64,000 bases of DNA. Source: RGIG5472 sp051867615. Lineage in GTDB: Bacteria; Bacillota; Clostridia; Oscillospirales; Oscillospiraceae. Below, piece by piece: positions 8,091 to 16,204 of this stretch (the first letter of the stretch is position 1; every line of letters begins with the position of its first letter). The stretch spans positions 19,104-83,103 of the forward strand of contig JBJDYU010000008.1 of the NCBI GenBank assembly GCA_051867615.1. The letters are read 5' to 3'. Made by a program: the position numbers and the translations under genes. The notes under the pieces were generated by a model. It saw only the letters and a program-made list of their open reading frames with translations. It was not told the origin of the DNA and searched no databases.

Positions 8091-9011
8091 ATGCGGCCTT
8101 TCAAACAGTTTCCTATCGTCCGTCTGGGCGCGGCGCTGCTGGCGCTGTGCCTGCTGCTGTGCGCCTGTACCACCGCCGCCCTGGCGGTGAGCACTTCCGC
8201 CACCTCGGCGGTGCTGATGGAGGCGGAGAGCGGCCGGGTGCTGTATGCCTCGGCGGCGGAGCAGCAGATGCGCATCGCCAGCACCACCAAGATCATGACG
8301 GCGCTGGCGGCCCTGCGGCACTATGATCTGGGAGAAACGGTGCAGGTCAGGCGGGAACAGACCCTCATCGAAGGCTCCTCCATGTACCTCAAGGAGGGGG
8401 AGGAGCTGACGGTGGAGACGCTGCTGTACGGCCTGCTTCTCGCCAGCGGCAACGACGCGGCGGAGGTGCTGGCGCAGCACTGCGGCAGCCGGGAGCGCTT
8501 CGTAGGCTGGATGAATGAACTGGCGGCGGAGATCGGGATGACCGGGACCTCCTTCGCCAACCCCAGCGGTCTGGACGAGGAGGGGCACTATTCCACCGCC
8601 TATGATATGGCGCTTCTCGCGGCCTTCGCCCTGAAAGACCCCACCTTCGCCCGCATCGTCTCCACCCGCAGCATCACCATCGGAGACCGGACGCTGACGA
8701 ACCACAATAAGCTCCTCTATCAGGTGGAGGGCTGTATCGGTCTGAAAACGGGCTATACCAAGGCGGCAGGCCGCACGCTGGTCAGCTGCGCGGAGCGCGA
8801 CGGCGTCCGGCTCATCGCCGTGACGCTGCAGGACGGAAACGACTGGGCCGACCACGCGGCGCTGTATGAATACGGCTTCGCCGCCCTTTTACAGGAGCAG
8901 TCAGAGGGGGACGCGCTGGCGGCCCTCCCGGCGGGAGAGGCGGAGCTGGAGGCGCCGCAGGCGAAAACGGGGCTTGCGGGCCTGCTTGAGAAGTGGAGGG
9001 CGCTGTTTTGA
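8091..9011 (+). CDS. D-alanyl-D-alanine carboxypeptidase (class C penicillin-binding protein, DacB/DacF type)
   Basis: The 306-residue protein has a signal peptide (basic N-terminus, hydrophobic 10-30, cleavage probably after about residue 32). The serine DD-peptidase motifs are all present: S64-T-T-K67, S119-G-N121 and K219-T-G221. It trims the terminal D-Ala from peptidoglycan pentapeptides outside the membrane. It lacks most of the C-terminal beta domain and membrane-anchor helix of DacA, so it is a short DacF/DacB form. Its place between gerW and rluB recalls the scpAB-dacB-rluB neighbourhood of Bacillus and suggests a role in the spore cortex. Confidence 0.93.
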   Translation: MRPFKQFPIVRLGAALLALCLLLCACTTAALAVSTSATSAVLMEAESGRVLYASAAEQQMRIASTTKIMTALAALRHYDLGETVQVRREQTLIEGSSMYLKEGEELTVETLLYGLLLASGNDAAEVLAQHCGSRERFVGWMNELAAEIGMTGTSFANPSGLDEEGHYSTAYDMALLAAFALKDPTFARIVSTRSITIGDRTLTNHNKLLYQVEGCIGLKTGYTKAAGRTLVSCAERDGVRLIAVTLQDGNDWADHAALYEYGFAALLQEQSEGDALAALPAGEAELEAPQAKTGLAGLLEKWRALF

Positions 9012-9724
9012 GGGAACGGATACAAAAGCTCATCGCCCTTTCCGGGCGCTGCTCCCGCCGCGCGGCGGAGGAGCTGATGACGGCGGGCCGGGTCCGGGTC
9101 AACGGATGCGTGGCAGCTCTGGGCGACCGGGCGGACCCGGAAACCGATGAGATCACCATAGATGGAAAGCCTATTGCCTTTACAGAGGAAAAGCGTTACC
9201 TGATGCTGAATAAGCCTCGGGGCTACGTCACCACCCTTTCGGATGAAAAGGGGCGGCGGACGGCGGCGGAGCTGGTGGCGGACTGCGGCGCGCGGGTCTA
9301 TCCCGTGGGAAGGCTGGACATGGATTCCGAGGGACTGCTGCTGTTTACAAACGACGGCGCGCTGACGCAGCGCCTGCTGCATCCGCGCTACGAGGTGGAC
9401 AAGGTCTACCACGTCCGGGTCACGGGCGACGTGAAACAGGGCGCGGCGCTGCTGCGCGATATGCGCACGCTGGAGGGGGAGCCCATCTCCCCGGCGGCGG
9501 TGCGGGTGCTGCGGCAGGAGGAGGGCGGCGGACTGCTGGCCGTCACCATCCACGAGGGGAAAAACCGGCAGGTGCGGCGGATGTGCGCCGCGGCGGGACT
9601 CAGCGTGAAGCGGCTGCGCCGGGTGGCGGAGCATGGGCTGCGGCTGGGCGATCTGCCCAGCGGCGCGTGGCGGGAGCTGACGGAGGAGGAGCTGCGGCGG
9701 CTCCCCATTGAAAAAGAGCGGTAA
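9008..9724 (+). CDS. rluB: Pseudouridine synthase, RsuA/RluB family (23S rRNA Psi2605-type)
   Basis: The 238-residue protein has an N-terminal S4 RNA-binding domain (residues 1-48) and a pseudouridine synthase domain with GRLDMDSEGLLLFTNDG (catalytic Asp104) and HEGKNRQVRRM. It isomerises a uridine in rRNA, by family most likely in 23S rRNA. TTG at 9008 is chosen: it overlaps the preceding stop and has GGAGGG seven bases upstream. A GTG at 8993 is the alternative. RluB and RsuA cannot be separated with certainty by eye; the neighbourhood favours RluB. Confidence 0.9.
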   Translation: MRERIQKLIALSGRCSRRAAEELMTAGRVRVNGCVAALGDRADPETDEITIDGKPIAFTEEKRYLMLNKPRGYVTTLSDEKGRRTAAELVADCGARVYPVGRLDMDSEGLLLFTNDGALTQRLLHPRYEVDKVYHVRVTGDVKQGAALLRDMRTLEGEPISPAAVRVLRQEEGGGLLAVTIHEGKNRQVRRMCAAAGLSVKRLRRVAEHGLRLGDLPSGAWRELTEEELRRLPIEKER

Positions 9725-9770
9725 TGCCGGCTTCGGCGGGCATGGAAGCATAAAGAGAGGATGAGCGAAA

Positions 9771-10637
9771 TTGGCGGGGAGTATTCTACATACCATTGAG
9801 GGAAAAATGAGCGGTTTTTCCAAGGGGCAGCGGCGCATCGCGGCCTACATTCTGGAAAACTACGACACGGCGGCCTTCATGACCGCGGGAAAGCTGGGCA
9901 AGGCGGTGGCGGTCAGCGAATCCACCGTGGTGCGCTTTGCCACGGAGCTGGGCTTCGACGGCTATCCCGGTATGCAGAAGGCCCTGCAGGAGATGGTGCG
10001 CAGCAAGCTGACCTCTATCCAGCGCATCAAGGCCTCCAGCGACCAGCTCAGCGGACAGGATATCCTGCCCTATGTGATCCATATGGAGATCGAGAACATC
10101 CGCCGGGCCTCGGCGGCGCTGAAGCAGGAGTCCTTTGACCGGGTGGTGGAGAAGATCCTGCAGGCCCGGCACATCTACATCCTGGGCGTGCGCTCCTCCT
10201 CGTTCCTGGCGGGCTATATGAACTTCTATTTCAACAAGTTCTTCGCCAACGTCACGCTGGTGCAGTCCAACGTGGCGGGGGCCATCTATGAGCAGCTCAT
10301 GCGTCTGGGCAAGGACGACATCCTCATCTGCATCTGCTATCCCCGCTACTCCAAGGAGGCCATCAGCGCGGCCCAGTTCGCCGTGGCCCGGGGAGCGGAG
10401 GTGGTGGCCGTCACGGACTCCGAGCACTCGCCCCTGTACGCCCTTTCCGCCGCGTCGCTGCTGGTGGAAAACGAGATGATCTCCTTTGTGGACTCCATCG
10501 TGGCCCCCATGTGCGTGGTGAACGCGCTGATCGTGGCCCTCAGCAGCCGCATGGGTACGGACGTTTCCAACACCTTCGCGGAGCTGGAGAAGATCTGGGA
10601 GCAGTTCGGCGTGTATAATCAGCTGGGCGATGAGTAA
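9771..10637 (+). CDS. MurR/RpiR family transcriptional regulator
   Basis: The 288-residue protein has an N-terminal RpiR helix-turn-helix (residues 1-77; FSKGQRRIAAYILENYDTAA and VSESTVVRFATELGFDGYPG) and a C-terminal SIS sugar-phosphate binding domain (about 120-260; ILGVRSSSFLAGY, DDILICICYPRYSKEAI). Such proteins usually sense phosphosugars and control sugar or amino-sugar catabolism. No sugar genes are near, so its target is unclear. The start is TTG at 9771 with GAGAGGATGA upstream. It overlaps the next gene by 8 bases. Confidence 0.92.
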   Translation: MAGSILHTIEGKMSGFSKGQRRIAAYILENYDTAAFMTAGKLGKAVAVSESTVVRFATELGFDGYPGMQKALQEMVRSKLTSIQRIKASSDQLSGQDILPYVIHMEIENIRRASAALKQESFDRVVEKILQARHIYILGVRSSSFLAGYMNFYFNKFFANVTLVQSNVAGAIYEQLMRLGKDDILICICYPRYSKEAISAAQFAVARGAEVVAVTDSEHSPLYALSAASLLVENEMISFVDSIVAPMCVVNALIVALSSRMGTDVSNTFAELEKIWEQFGVYNQLGDE

Positions 10638-11874
10638 GCGGGTGGTGGTGATCGGCGGCGGCGCCGCCGGGATGATGGCCGCCATCGCGGCGGCGGAGCG
10701 TGGCGCGTCGGTGACGCTGCTGGAGCCAAACGAGCGCCTGGGCAAGAAAGTGAACATCACGGGAAAGGGCCGCTGCAACGTGACCAACGACTGCGGCATG
10801 GAGGAGCTGCTGCGCAATGTCCCGCGCAACGGCCGCTTCCTCTACAGCGCCTTTTCCCGCTTCGACGGACGGGACTGCAAAGCGTTTTTCGAGGGCCTGG
10901 GCGTGCCGCTGAAAACAGAGCGGGGCAACCGGGTCTTTCCTGTGTCCGACTCCGCCTTTGACATCACGGACGCGCTGCGCCGCCGGCTGAAGGCGCTGGG
11001 CGTCCGCTGGGAGCGGGACCGCGCCCTTTCCGTCGAGACGGCGGAGGGACGCGTCACCGCCGTGCGGGGCGAAAAGGGCCGCTATGCGGCGGAGGCGGCG
11101 GTGCTGGCCACAGGCGGCCTGTCCTATCCCGGCACCGGCAGCACGGGAGACGGCTACCGCATGGCGGAGGCGCTGGGGCATACGGTGGTCCCGCCCAGGG
11201 GCTCTCTGGTGCCGCTGGTGAGTGATGATCCCGCCTGCGCCGAGATGCAGGGTCTGGCGCTGAAGAATGTGTCTGTCCGCGTGAAAAACGGGAAAAATAA
11301 GGTGGTGTTCGAGGAGTTCGGGGAAATGCTCTTTACCCACTTCGGCCTCTCCGGCCCGGTGATCCTTTCTGCCAGCGCCCATATCCGGGACTGGGAGAAG
11401 GACAGCTACCGGGTCTGCATCGACCTAAAGCCCGCGCTGGACGAGCAGAAGCTGGAGAGCCGCCTGCTGCGGGATTTTGCCGAGCGCAGCAACCAGGACT
11501 TCGCCAACGTGCTGGGGGGTCTCGTGCATAAGAGCATGATCCCCGTTATGCTCCGGCGTACCGGCATTCCCGGGGAGACCAAGGCCAATTCCATCACCAA
11601 GGAGCAGCGCCGGCGGCTTTTACAGGAGCTGAAGTGCTTCACTGTATCGCTCATCGGCCCGCGGCCGGTGGCGGAGGCCATCGTCACCTCCGGCGGCGTG
11701 AAGGTGGGGGAGATCGTCCCGGCCACCATGGCGTCGAAAAAAGTGGAGGGGCTGTACTTTGCGGGAGAGCTGATCGACGTGGACGCCTATACCGGCGGCT
11801 TCAACCTGCAGATCGCCTGGGCCACGGGCCTGGCGGCGGGCAGGGCTGCGGCAGGGGAAGGAGAAGAAGGATGA
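10630..11874 (+). CDS. BaiN/HI0933-like NAD(P)/FAD-dependent oxidoreductase
   Basis: The 414-residue flavoprotein starts with the Rossmann motif VVVIGGGAAGMMAAIAAAERG. The family motif NITGKGRCNVTN lies at about residues 46-57, and LATGGLSYPGTGSTGDGY and the C-terminal FAGELIDVDAYTGGFNLQIA are present. One member (BaiN) is assigned to bile-acid dehydroxylation in Clostridium, but most are housekeeping paralogues of unknown substrate, as B. subtilis YtfP. With only core genes around it, the general family name is safer. ATG at 10630 overlaps the rpiR end. Confidence 0.9.
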   Translation: MSKRVVVIGGGAAGMMAAIAAAERGASVTLLEPNERLGKKVNITGKGRCNVTNDCGMEELLRNVPRNGRFLYSAFSRFDGRDCKAFFEGLGVPLKTERGNRVFPVSDSAFDITDALRRRLKALGVRWERDRALSVETAEGRVTAVRGEKGRYAAEAAVLATGGLSYPGTGSTGDGYRMAEALGHTVVPPRGSLVPLVSDDPACAEMQGLALKNVSVRVKNGKNKVVFEEFGEMLFTHFGLSGPVILSASAHIRDWEKDSYRVCIDLKPALDEQKLESRLLRDFAERSNQDFANVLGGLVHKSMIPVMLRRTGIPGETKANSITKEQRRRLLQELKCFTVSLIGPRPVAEAIVTSGGVKVGEIVPATMASKKVEGLYFAGELIDVDAYTGGFNLQIAWATGLAAGRAAAGEGEEG

Positions 11875-12560
11875 AACACTATGCCATTGCCATCGACGGC
11901 CCCTCCGGGGCGGGGAAGAGCACCCTGGCCCGGCGGCTGGCGGAGCGTCTGGGCATTTTATATGTGGATACCGGCGCCATTTACCGCACCATCGGCTGCT
12001 ATGTGCGCCGTGCCGGAGCGGAGCCCCGGGACGAGGCGGCGGTGCGCGCGCTGCTGCCGGAGATCCGCGTGGAGCTTCGCTTCAGCGGCGACGGCCTGCA
12101 GCATATGCTGCTGAACGGTGAGGACGTGACGGAGGAGATCCGCCTGCCGGAGCTGTCGCTGTACGCCTCTGCTGTTTCGGCACATCCGGCGGTGCGGGAA
12201 TACCTGCTGGAGATGCAGCGCCAGCTTGCCCGGGAGCACTGCGTCATCATGGACGGGCGGGACATCGGCACCGTGGTGCTGCCGCAGGCGGAGCTGAAGG
12301 TCTTTCTCACGGCGGACGTGGAGGAGCGGGCCCGCCGCCGGGAGCGGGAGCTGATAGAGCGCGGCACGCCGGAGCCGTATGAGAAGGTGCTGGAGGAGAT
12401 GAAGCGGCGGGACTATAACGACAGCCACCGCGCCGCGGCGCCTCTGCGGCAGGCGGAGGACGCGGTGCTGCTGGATACGACGCATTTGAGCTTTGCCGAG
12501 AGCGAGGAGGCTCTGCTGGCTCTGGCCCGGGAGCGTCTGGGGGTGGAGCCGTGCAGGTGA
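11871..12560 (+). CDS. cmk: Cytidylate kinase
   Basis: The 229-residue protein phosphorylates CMP and dCMP. The P-loop GPSGAGKST is at residues 10-18, YVDTGAIYRTIG follows, and the CMP-binding VIMDGRDIGTVVLP and the lid region RARRRERELIERG are intact. Its start overlaps the flavoprotein stop (ATGA), and its last codons overlap the start of the IspH-S1 gene by 10 bases. A cmk-ispH-rpsA order is typical for Clostridia. Confidence 0.97.
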   Translation: MKHYAIAIDGPSGAGKSTLARRLAERLGILYVDTGAIYRTIGCYVRRAGAEPRDEAAVRALLPEIRVELRFSGDGLQHMLLNGEDVTEEIRLPELSLYASAVSAHPAVREYLLEMQRQLAREHCVIMDGRDIGTVVLPQAELKVFLTADVEERARRRERELIERGTPEPYEKVLEEMKRRDYNDSHRAAAPLRQAEDAVLLDTTHLSFAESEEALLALARERLGVEPCR

Positions 12561-14497
12561 TCGTGGCGAAAAGCGCGGGCTTCTGCTACGGCGTGGAGCG
12601 CGCGGTGCGTCTTGCGGAGGAGACGGCGGAGCGCTGCGGCCGCTGCGTGATGCTGGGCAGCATCATCCATAACGCGGGCGTGGTGGCGGCGCTGGAGAAG
12701 AAGGGCGCGGTACCGGCGGAGAGCGTGGAGGACGTGCGCGCCGGCGACCGGGTGCTGATCCGGGCCCACGGCGTGGAGAAGCGGACCGTGCAGGCCCTTG
12801 CGGAAAAGGGCGCGGTGCCGGTGGACGCTACCTGCCCCCATGTGCTGCGAGTGCAGCGTCTCGCCGCCCAGGCGGCGGAGGAGGGGCGGCAGTTCATCCT
12901 CATCGGGGAGCCGCGGCACCCGGAGGTGGTGGGCGTGGCGAGCTACGCGGACCATCCGCTGGTGTTCTCCGGACCGGAGGAAGTGGAGCATTGGCTTGCG
13001 GCCCAGGGCGATCCCTGCGATTTACCCATAACCGTGGCGGCGCAGACGACGCTCGTTCGTGCAATTTGGGAAAAGTCCATTAATTTTCTAAAAAAACAGT
13101 GTACAAACGCAAAATATTTTGATACAATATGTAGTGCCACGCATAGACGGCAAACTGAGGCGGCGGAGATCGCCGCCAGGGTGGACGTCATGGTCGTAGT
13201 GGGTGATCGCAAGAGTGCGAACACCAGGCATCTCACGGATATCTGCGCCGAACTTTGCCCCCGCGTTTTCCAGATCGAGAACGCGGACGAGCTTCCGGTC
13301 GATGGATGGGAGGAATGTCGGGTGGCTGGACTGACAGCGGGTGCCTCTACTCCTGCGGGTATCATTGAGGAGGTAGTAAACAAAATGACTGAAGAAATCA
13401 AAGTAGCCGACGGTATGGAAGAATCCTTTGCGGAAATGCTCGACAAGTCCTTCAAGACCATCCAGAGTGGCGACAAGGTGAAGGGCGTCGTGACGGAAAT
13501 CAACGCCACCGAAGTTGTAGTTGATCTGGGCTGCAAGCAGCCCGGTTATATCAAGGTAGAAGAACTCTCCTCCGATCCCGACGCCAAGCCCGAGGACGTT
13601 GTGAAGGTGGGCGATGAGATCGAGGTGTTCGTGATCCGCGTCAGCGACGTGGACGGTTTTGCCCAGCTGAGCAAGAAGAAGCTGGACGCGGCCCGCATCT
13701 GGGACGACCTGGAGGCCGCGGTGGAGAATAAGACCGTGATGGAGGGCGTCGTCACGGAGGAGAACAAGGGCGGCATCGTGGTCAATGTCAAGGGCATCCG
13801 CGTGTTCGTTCCCGCCTCCCAGAGCGGCCAGCCCCGCGGCGCTGAGCTCAGCGGCATGGTCAAGGAGAAGGTCTCCCTGCGCATCACCGAGGTCAACCGT
13901 GCCCGCCGCCGCGTGGTGGGTTCCATCCGCAGCGTGCAGCAGGAAGCCCGCGCCGCCGCGCAGGCCGCCCTGTGGGAAAGCATCGAGCCGGGCAAGCGCT
14001 ACACCGGCACCGTGAAGTCCATGACCTCCTACGGCGTGTTCGTGGACATCGGCGGCGTGGACGGCATGGTACATATCTCCGAGCTGTCCTGGAGCCGCAT
14101 CAAGACCCCCGCTGAGATCGTCTCCGTGGGCGACACGCTGGAGGTGTACGTGATCTCCGTCGATAAGGAGAAGCGCAAGATCTCCCTGGGCGTGAAGGAC
14201 CGCAGCTCCAATCCCTGGGACGTGTTCATGAGCAAGTACCAGGTGGGCGACGTGGCGGAGGTCCGCGTGGTCAAGCTGATGACCTTCGGCGCCTTCGCGG
14301 AAGTGGTTCCCGGCGTGGACGGCCTGATCCACATCTCCCAGGTGGCGGACCACCGCGTGGAGAAGGTGGGCGACGTGCTGAGCGAGGGCCAGATCGTCAA
14401 CGCCAAGATCACCGCCGTGGACGAGGAGAACAAGAAGATCTCCCTCTCCATCCGCGCCCTGCTCTCCGGCAGCGCCGAGGCCTCCGACGAGGAATAA
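12551..14497 (+). CDS. ispH: Bifunctional 4-hydroxy-3-methylbut-2-enyl diphosphate reductase / 30S ribosomal protein S1 fusion
   Basis: The 648-residue frame joins two proteins. Residues 1-278 are IspH, the last enzyme of the MEP isoprenoid pathway; the three Fe-S cysteines are C12 (AGFCYG), C95 (DATCPH) and C194 (DTICSATHRRQTE), with His40, His73 and His123. Residues 279-648 hold four S1 RNA-binding domains (starting near SGDKVKGVVTEI, NKTVMEGVVTEE, GKRYTGTVKSMTSYG and VGDVAEVRVVKLMTFG). This fusion is known in Clostridia. A sigma-A-like promoter at 13100 and a Shine-Dalgarno site before Met279 suggest S1 can also be made alone. The start overlaps cmk; it begins at ATG-less GTG with in-frame CAG (GTG at 12551). 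Confidence 0.96.
   Translation: MQVIVAKSAGFCYGVERAVRLAEETAERCGRCVMLGSIIHNAGVVAALEKKGAVPAESVEDVRAGDRVLIRAHGVEKRTVQALAEKGAVPVDATCPHVLRVQRLAAQAAEEGRQFILIGEPRHPEVVGVASYADHPLVFSGPEEVEHWLAAQGDPCDLPITVAAQTTLVRAIWEKSINFLKKQCTNAKYFDTICSATHRRQTEAAEIAARVDVMVVVGDRKSANTRHLTDICAELCPRVFQIENADELPVDGWEECRVAGLTAGASTPAGIIEEVVNKMTEEIKVADGMEESFAEMLDKSFKTIQSGDKVKGVVTEINATEVVVDLGCKQPGYIKVEELSSDPDAKPEDVVKVGDEIEVFVIRVSDVDGFAQLSKKKLDAARIWDDLEAAVENKTVMEGVVTEENKGGIVVNVKGIRVFVPASQSGQPRGAELSGMVKEKVSLRITEVNRARRRVVGSIRSVQQEARAAAQAALWESIEPGKRYTGTVKSMTSYGVFVDIGGVDGMVHISELSWSRIKTPAEIVSVGDTLEVYVISVDKEKRKISLGVKDRSSNPWDVFMSKYQVGDVAEVRVVKLMTFGAFAEVVPGVDGLIHISQVADHRVEKVGDVLSEGQIVNAKITAVDEENKKISLSIRALLSGSAEASDEE
13100..13128 (+). 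promoter_or_regulatory. Internal promoter inside the ispH part, in front of S1
   Basis: TGTACA (13100-13105) and TACAAT (13123-13128) are 17 bases apart inside a locally AT-rich patch (about 13050-13135) that contrasts with the GC-rich surroundings. It points at the S1 half, whose own ribosome-binding site lies about 245 bases downstream. The coding sequence constrains this stretch too, so promoter activity is inference. Confidence 0.5.
13367..13387 (+). promoter_or_regulatory. rpsA: Internal ribosome-binding site and start codon for free S1
   Basis: GAGGAGGT (13367-13374) lies 10 bases before ATG (13385-13387), which is in frame and encodes Met279 at the IspH/S1 junction. The codons after it (TEEIKVADGMEESF) look like a natural S1 N-terminus. 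Internal initiation would give a 370-residue S1. Confidence 0.55.
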
Positions 14498-14511
14498 AGA
14501 AAAGAAAAAGA

Positions 14512-14544
14512 GAAGTCCTGCCGCACGGCAGGGCTTCTTTTTTT
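14512..14544 (+). terminator. Intrinsic terminator after the IspH-S1 gene
   Basis: An 11-bp stem, GAAGTCCTGCC (14512-14522) with GGCAGGGCTTC (14527-14537; one G-U pair), has a 4-base loop and T7. It ends the operon that began at 4.8 kb. Confidence 0.92.
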
Positions 14545-14569
14545 CGCCGCCGCCTTCGGCCAAAAAGGC

Positions 14570-14598
14570 TTGTCAACAGGGGCGGCGCGCCGTATAAT
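14570..14598 (+). promoter_or_regulatory. Sigma-A promoter of ispD-ispF
   Basis: TTGTCA (14570-14575) and a perfect TATAAT (14593-14598) have a 17-base spacer, about 40 bases before the ispD start. Confidence 0.82.
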
Positions 14599-14637
14599 GA
14601 TTTCAATACGAATGCTGAGGAAAAGGGAGGGCGGCAT

Positions 14638-15384
14638 ATGCTGCAAAGACTGAAGCGGGCGCTGATGAAGCGCCGCGACCGCCGGCCGTTCTGCACCGCC
14701 GTCGTGGCGGCGGCAGGGGCCTCCACCCGCATGGGCGGGGAGAATAAGCAGCTTTTGCCGCTGCGCGGCATTCCTGTGCTGATCCATACCCTGCGGGCTC
14801 TGGACAATGCCGAAACGGTGGACGCCATGGTGGTTGCTACGCGGGAGGAGGATATCGTGACGGTGGCGGACCTGGTCCGCACCTACGGCATCGCCAAGCC
14901 CGTCACGGTGATCGCCGGCGGAGCCACCCGGACGGAGTCCGTGCTGAAGGCCCTTTCCCACGCGCCGGAGGAGACGGCGCTGTTCGCCGTGCAGGACGGA
15001 GCGCGGCCGCTGGTGACGCCCCAGGTCATCGACGAGGCGGTGCGCAAGGCGGCGCAGTGCGCGGCGGCGGCTCCCGCCATCCCGGTGAAGGACACCATCA
15101 AGGTGGCGGAGGAGCGCGTGGTGCGGCGGACGCCGGAGCGTAAGACCCTCTATGCCGTGCAGACCCCGCAGGTGTTTGACGCGGATTTGCTGAAGGCCGC
15201 GCTGCAGGCCGTGGTGACGGAGGGCGCGGAGGTGACAGACGATTGCGCCGCTGTGGAGCGACTTGGCAAGGAAGTTTACTTGACAGAGGGCTCGGAGGAA
15301 AACATCAAGATCACCACGCCGCTGGATATGGCCGTGGCGGAGGGGATACTGAACTGGAGGGAGGCGCGCCAGTGGCAGGAATGA
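14638..15384 (+). CDS. ispD: 2-C-methyl-D-erythritol 4-phosphate cytidylyltransferase
   Basis: The 248-residue enzyme couples CTP to MEP in the third step of the MEP pathway. The nucleotide-binding loop AAAGASTRMGGENKQLLPL is near residue 24, and VQDGARPLVTPQVIDEAV, PVKDTIK, QTPQVFD, VTDDCAAVE and NIKITTPLDMAVAE match the family. The N-terminal 17 residues are basic and precede the usual start of the fold; ATG at 14638 has AAAGGGAGGG upstream. The start codon of ispF overlaps its stop. Confidence 0.96.
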   Translation: MLQRLKRALMKRRDRRPFCTAVVAAAGASTRMGGENKQLLPLRGIPVLIHTLRALDNAETVDAMVVATREEDIVTVADLVRTYGIAKPVTVIAGGATRTESVLKALSHAPEETALFAVQDGARPLVTPQVIDEAVRKAAQCAAAAPAIPVKDTIKVAEERVVRRTPERKTLYAVQTPQVFDADLLKAALQAVVTEGAEVTDDCAAVERLGKEVYLTEGSEENIKITTPLDMAVAEGILNWREARQWQE

Positions 15385-15857
15385 TGCGCATCGGACAGGG
15401 CTACGACGTCCACCGCCTGACAGAGGGGCGAAAGCTCATTTTAGGCGGCGTGGAGATCCCTTATGAAAAGGGGCTGCTGGGCCATTCGGACGCGGACGTG
15501 CTGACCCATGCGGTGATGGACGCGCTGCTGGGCGCGGCGGCTCTGGGGGACATCGGGAAGCTGTTCCCCGACACCGACGAGCGCTACCGCGGCGTCTCCA
15601 GCATGGCGCTGCTGGCGGAGGTGGCAGGGGTGCTGGCGGCGGCGGGCTACGCCGTGGGGAACATCGACGCCACCGTGGTGGCCCAGGCACCGAAGCTCGC
15701 GCCCTACCGCGAGCAGATGCGGCGCAATATCGCCTCCGTACTTGGCATCGGCGTGGAACAGGTGAGCGTCAAGGCCACCACGGAGGAGCATCTGGGCTTC
15801 ACCGGGGACGGCTCCGGCATGGCGGCCCAGGCCGTGGCGCTGCTGGAAAAGCTATAA
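15381..15857 (+). CDS. ispF: 2-C-methyl-D-erythritol 2,4-cyclodiphosphate synthase
   Basis: The 158-residue trimeric zinc enzyme makes the cyclic diphosphate of the MEP pathway. RIGQGYDVHRL carries the metal-binding Asp and His, LLGHSDADVLTHAVMDALLGAA and GDIGKLFPDTD follow, and the C-terminus has VKATTEEHLGFTGDGSGMAAQAV. Two adjacent ATG codons (15381 and 15384) are possible starts; the first overlaps the ispD stop. Length equals the family norm. With ispD and ispH nearby, three MEP genes cluster here. Confidence 0.97.
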   Translation: MMRIGQGYDVHRLTEGRKLILGGVEIPYEKGLLGHSDADVLTHAVMDALLGAAALGDIGKLFPDTDERYRGVSSMALLAEVAGVLAAAGYAVGNIDATVVAQAPKLAPYREQMRRNIASVLGIGVEQVSVKATTEEHLGFTGDGSGMAAQAVALLEKL

Positions 15858-15867
15858 CGGATAACTG

Positions 15868-15897
15868 CGGGACGCTCCGGAAGGGGCGTCCCGTTTT
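15868..15897 (+). terminator. Intrinsic terminator after ispF
   Basis: CGGGACGCTCC (15868-15878) pairs with GGGGCGTCCCG (15883-15893) around a GGAA loop; T4 follows. Confidence 0.8.
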
Positions 15898-15899
15898 CG

Positions 15900-15928
15900 T
15901 GCCGCGCCGCCTTTGCGCCTCATATAAT
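15900..15928 (+). promoter_or_regulatory. Probable promoter of the DUF3343-desulfurase pair
   Basis: A perfect TATAAT lies at 15923-15928, about 25 bases before the GTG start. The -35 position shows only TGCCGC, so the -35 box is weak. Confidence 0.4.
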
Positions 15929-15952
15929 GAAGCGGAAAGGAGGCTTTGATTT

Positions 15953-16204
15953 GTGGACTATTATCTGTTGCTGGCCCGCAGCGTGACCCGCGCCCAGCGG
16001 ATGGATGCGGAGCTGCGCAAGCGGGGCGTGACGGCGGAGCTGATCCGGGCGCCCGCGGGGCTGACGGAGAAGGGCTGCGCCTACGCGCTGAAGCTGCCGC
16101 CCCGGCGCTTTGCCCCGGCGATGCGCATTTTGCAGGAAACAGGGCAGACGCCCTTTGAGATATTTTACGTCAGCGGCGAGGAAGTGAGAGAGGTGCCGGT
16201 ATGA
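15953..16204 (+). CDS. DUF3343 protein, putative Se/S carrier-like
   Basis: The 83-residue protein has the compact fold expected of DUF3343, starting MDYYLLLARSVTRAQRMDAEL and containing GLTEKGCAYALKLPP, with a single conserved-type cysteine (Cys42) in the GC-x-YAL motif. Such proteins accompany cysteine desulfurases and selenium genes and have been proposed as sulfur or selenium carriers. Its stop overlaps the start of the desulfurase gene, which supports a functional pair. The GTG start at 15953 is preceded by AAAGGAGG. The carrier role is inference from family and context. Confidence 0.8.
   Translation: MDYYLLLARSVTRAQRMDAELRKRGVTAELIRAPAGLTEKGCAYALKLPPRRFAPAMRILQETGQTPFEIFYVSGEEVREVPV

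Noticed and set aside
6002..8296. Very long open frames on the strand opposite real genes (for example here, 31224-33380, 37862-40063 and on the plus strand over glnN at 51720-53975)
   Set aside because: They mirror well-recognised genes codon for codon in a GC-rich genome, have arginine/alanine/proline- or histidine-rich composition without any motif, and lack ribosome-binding sites.
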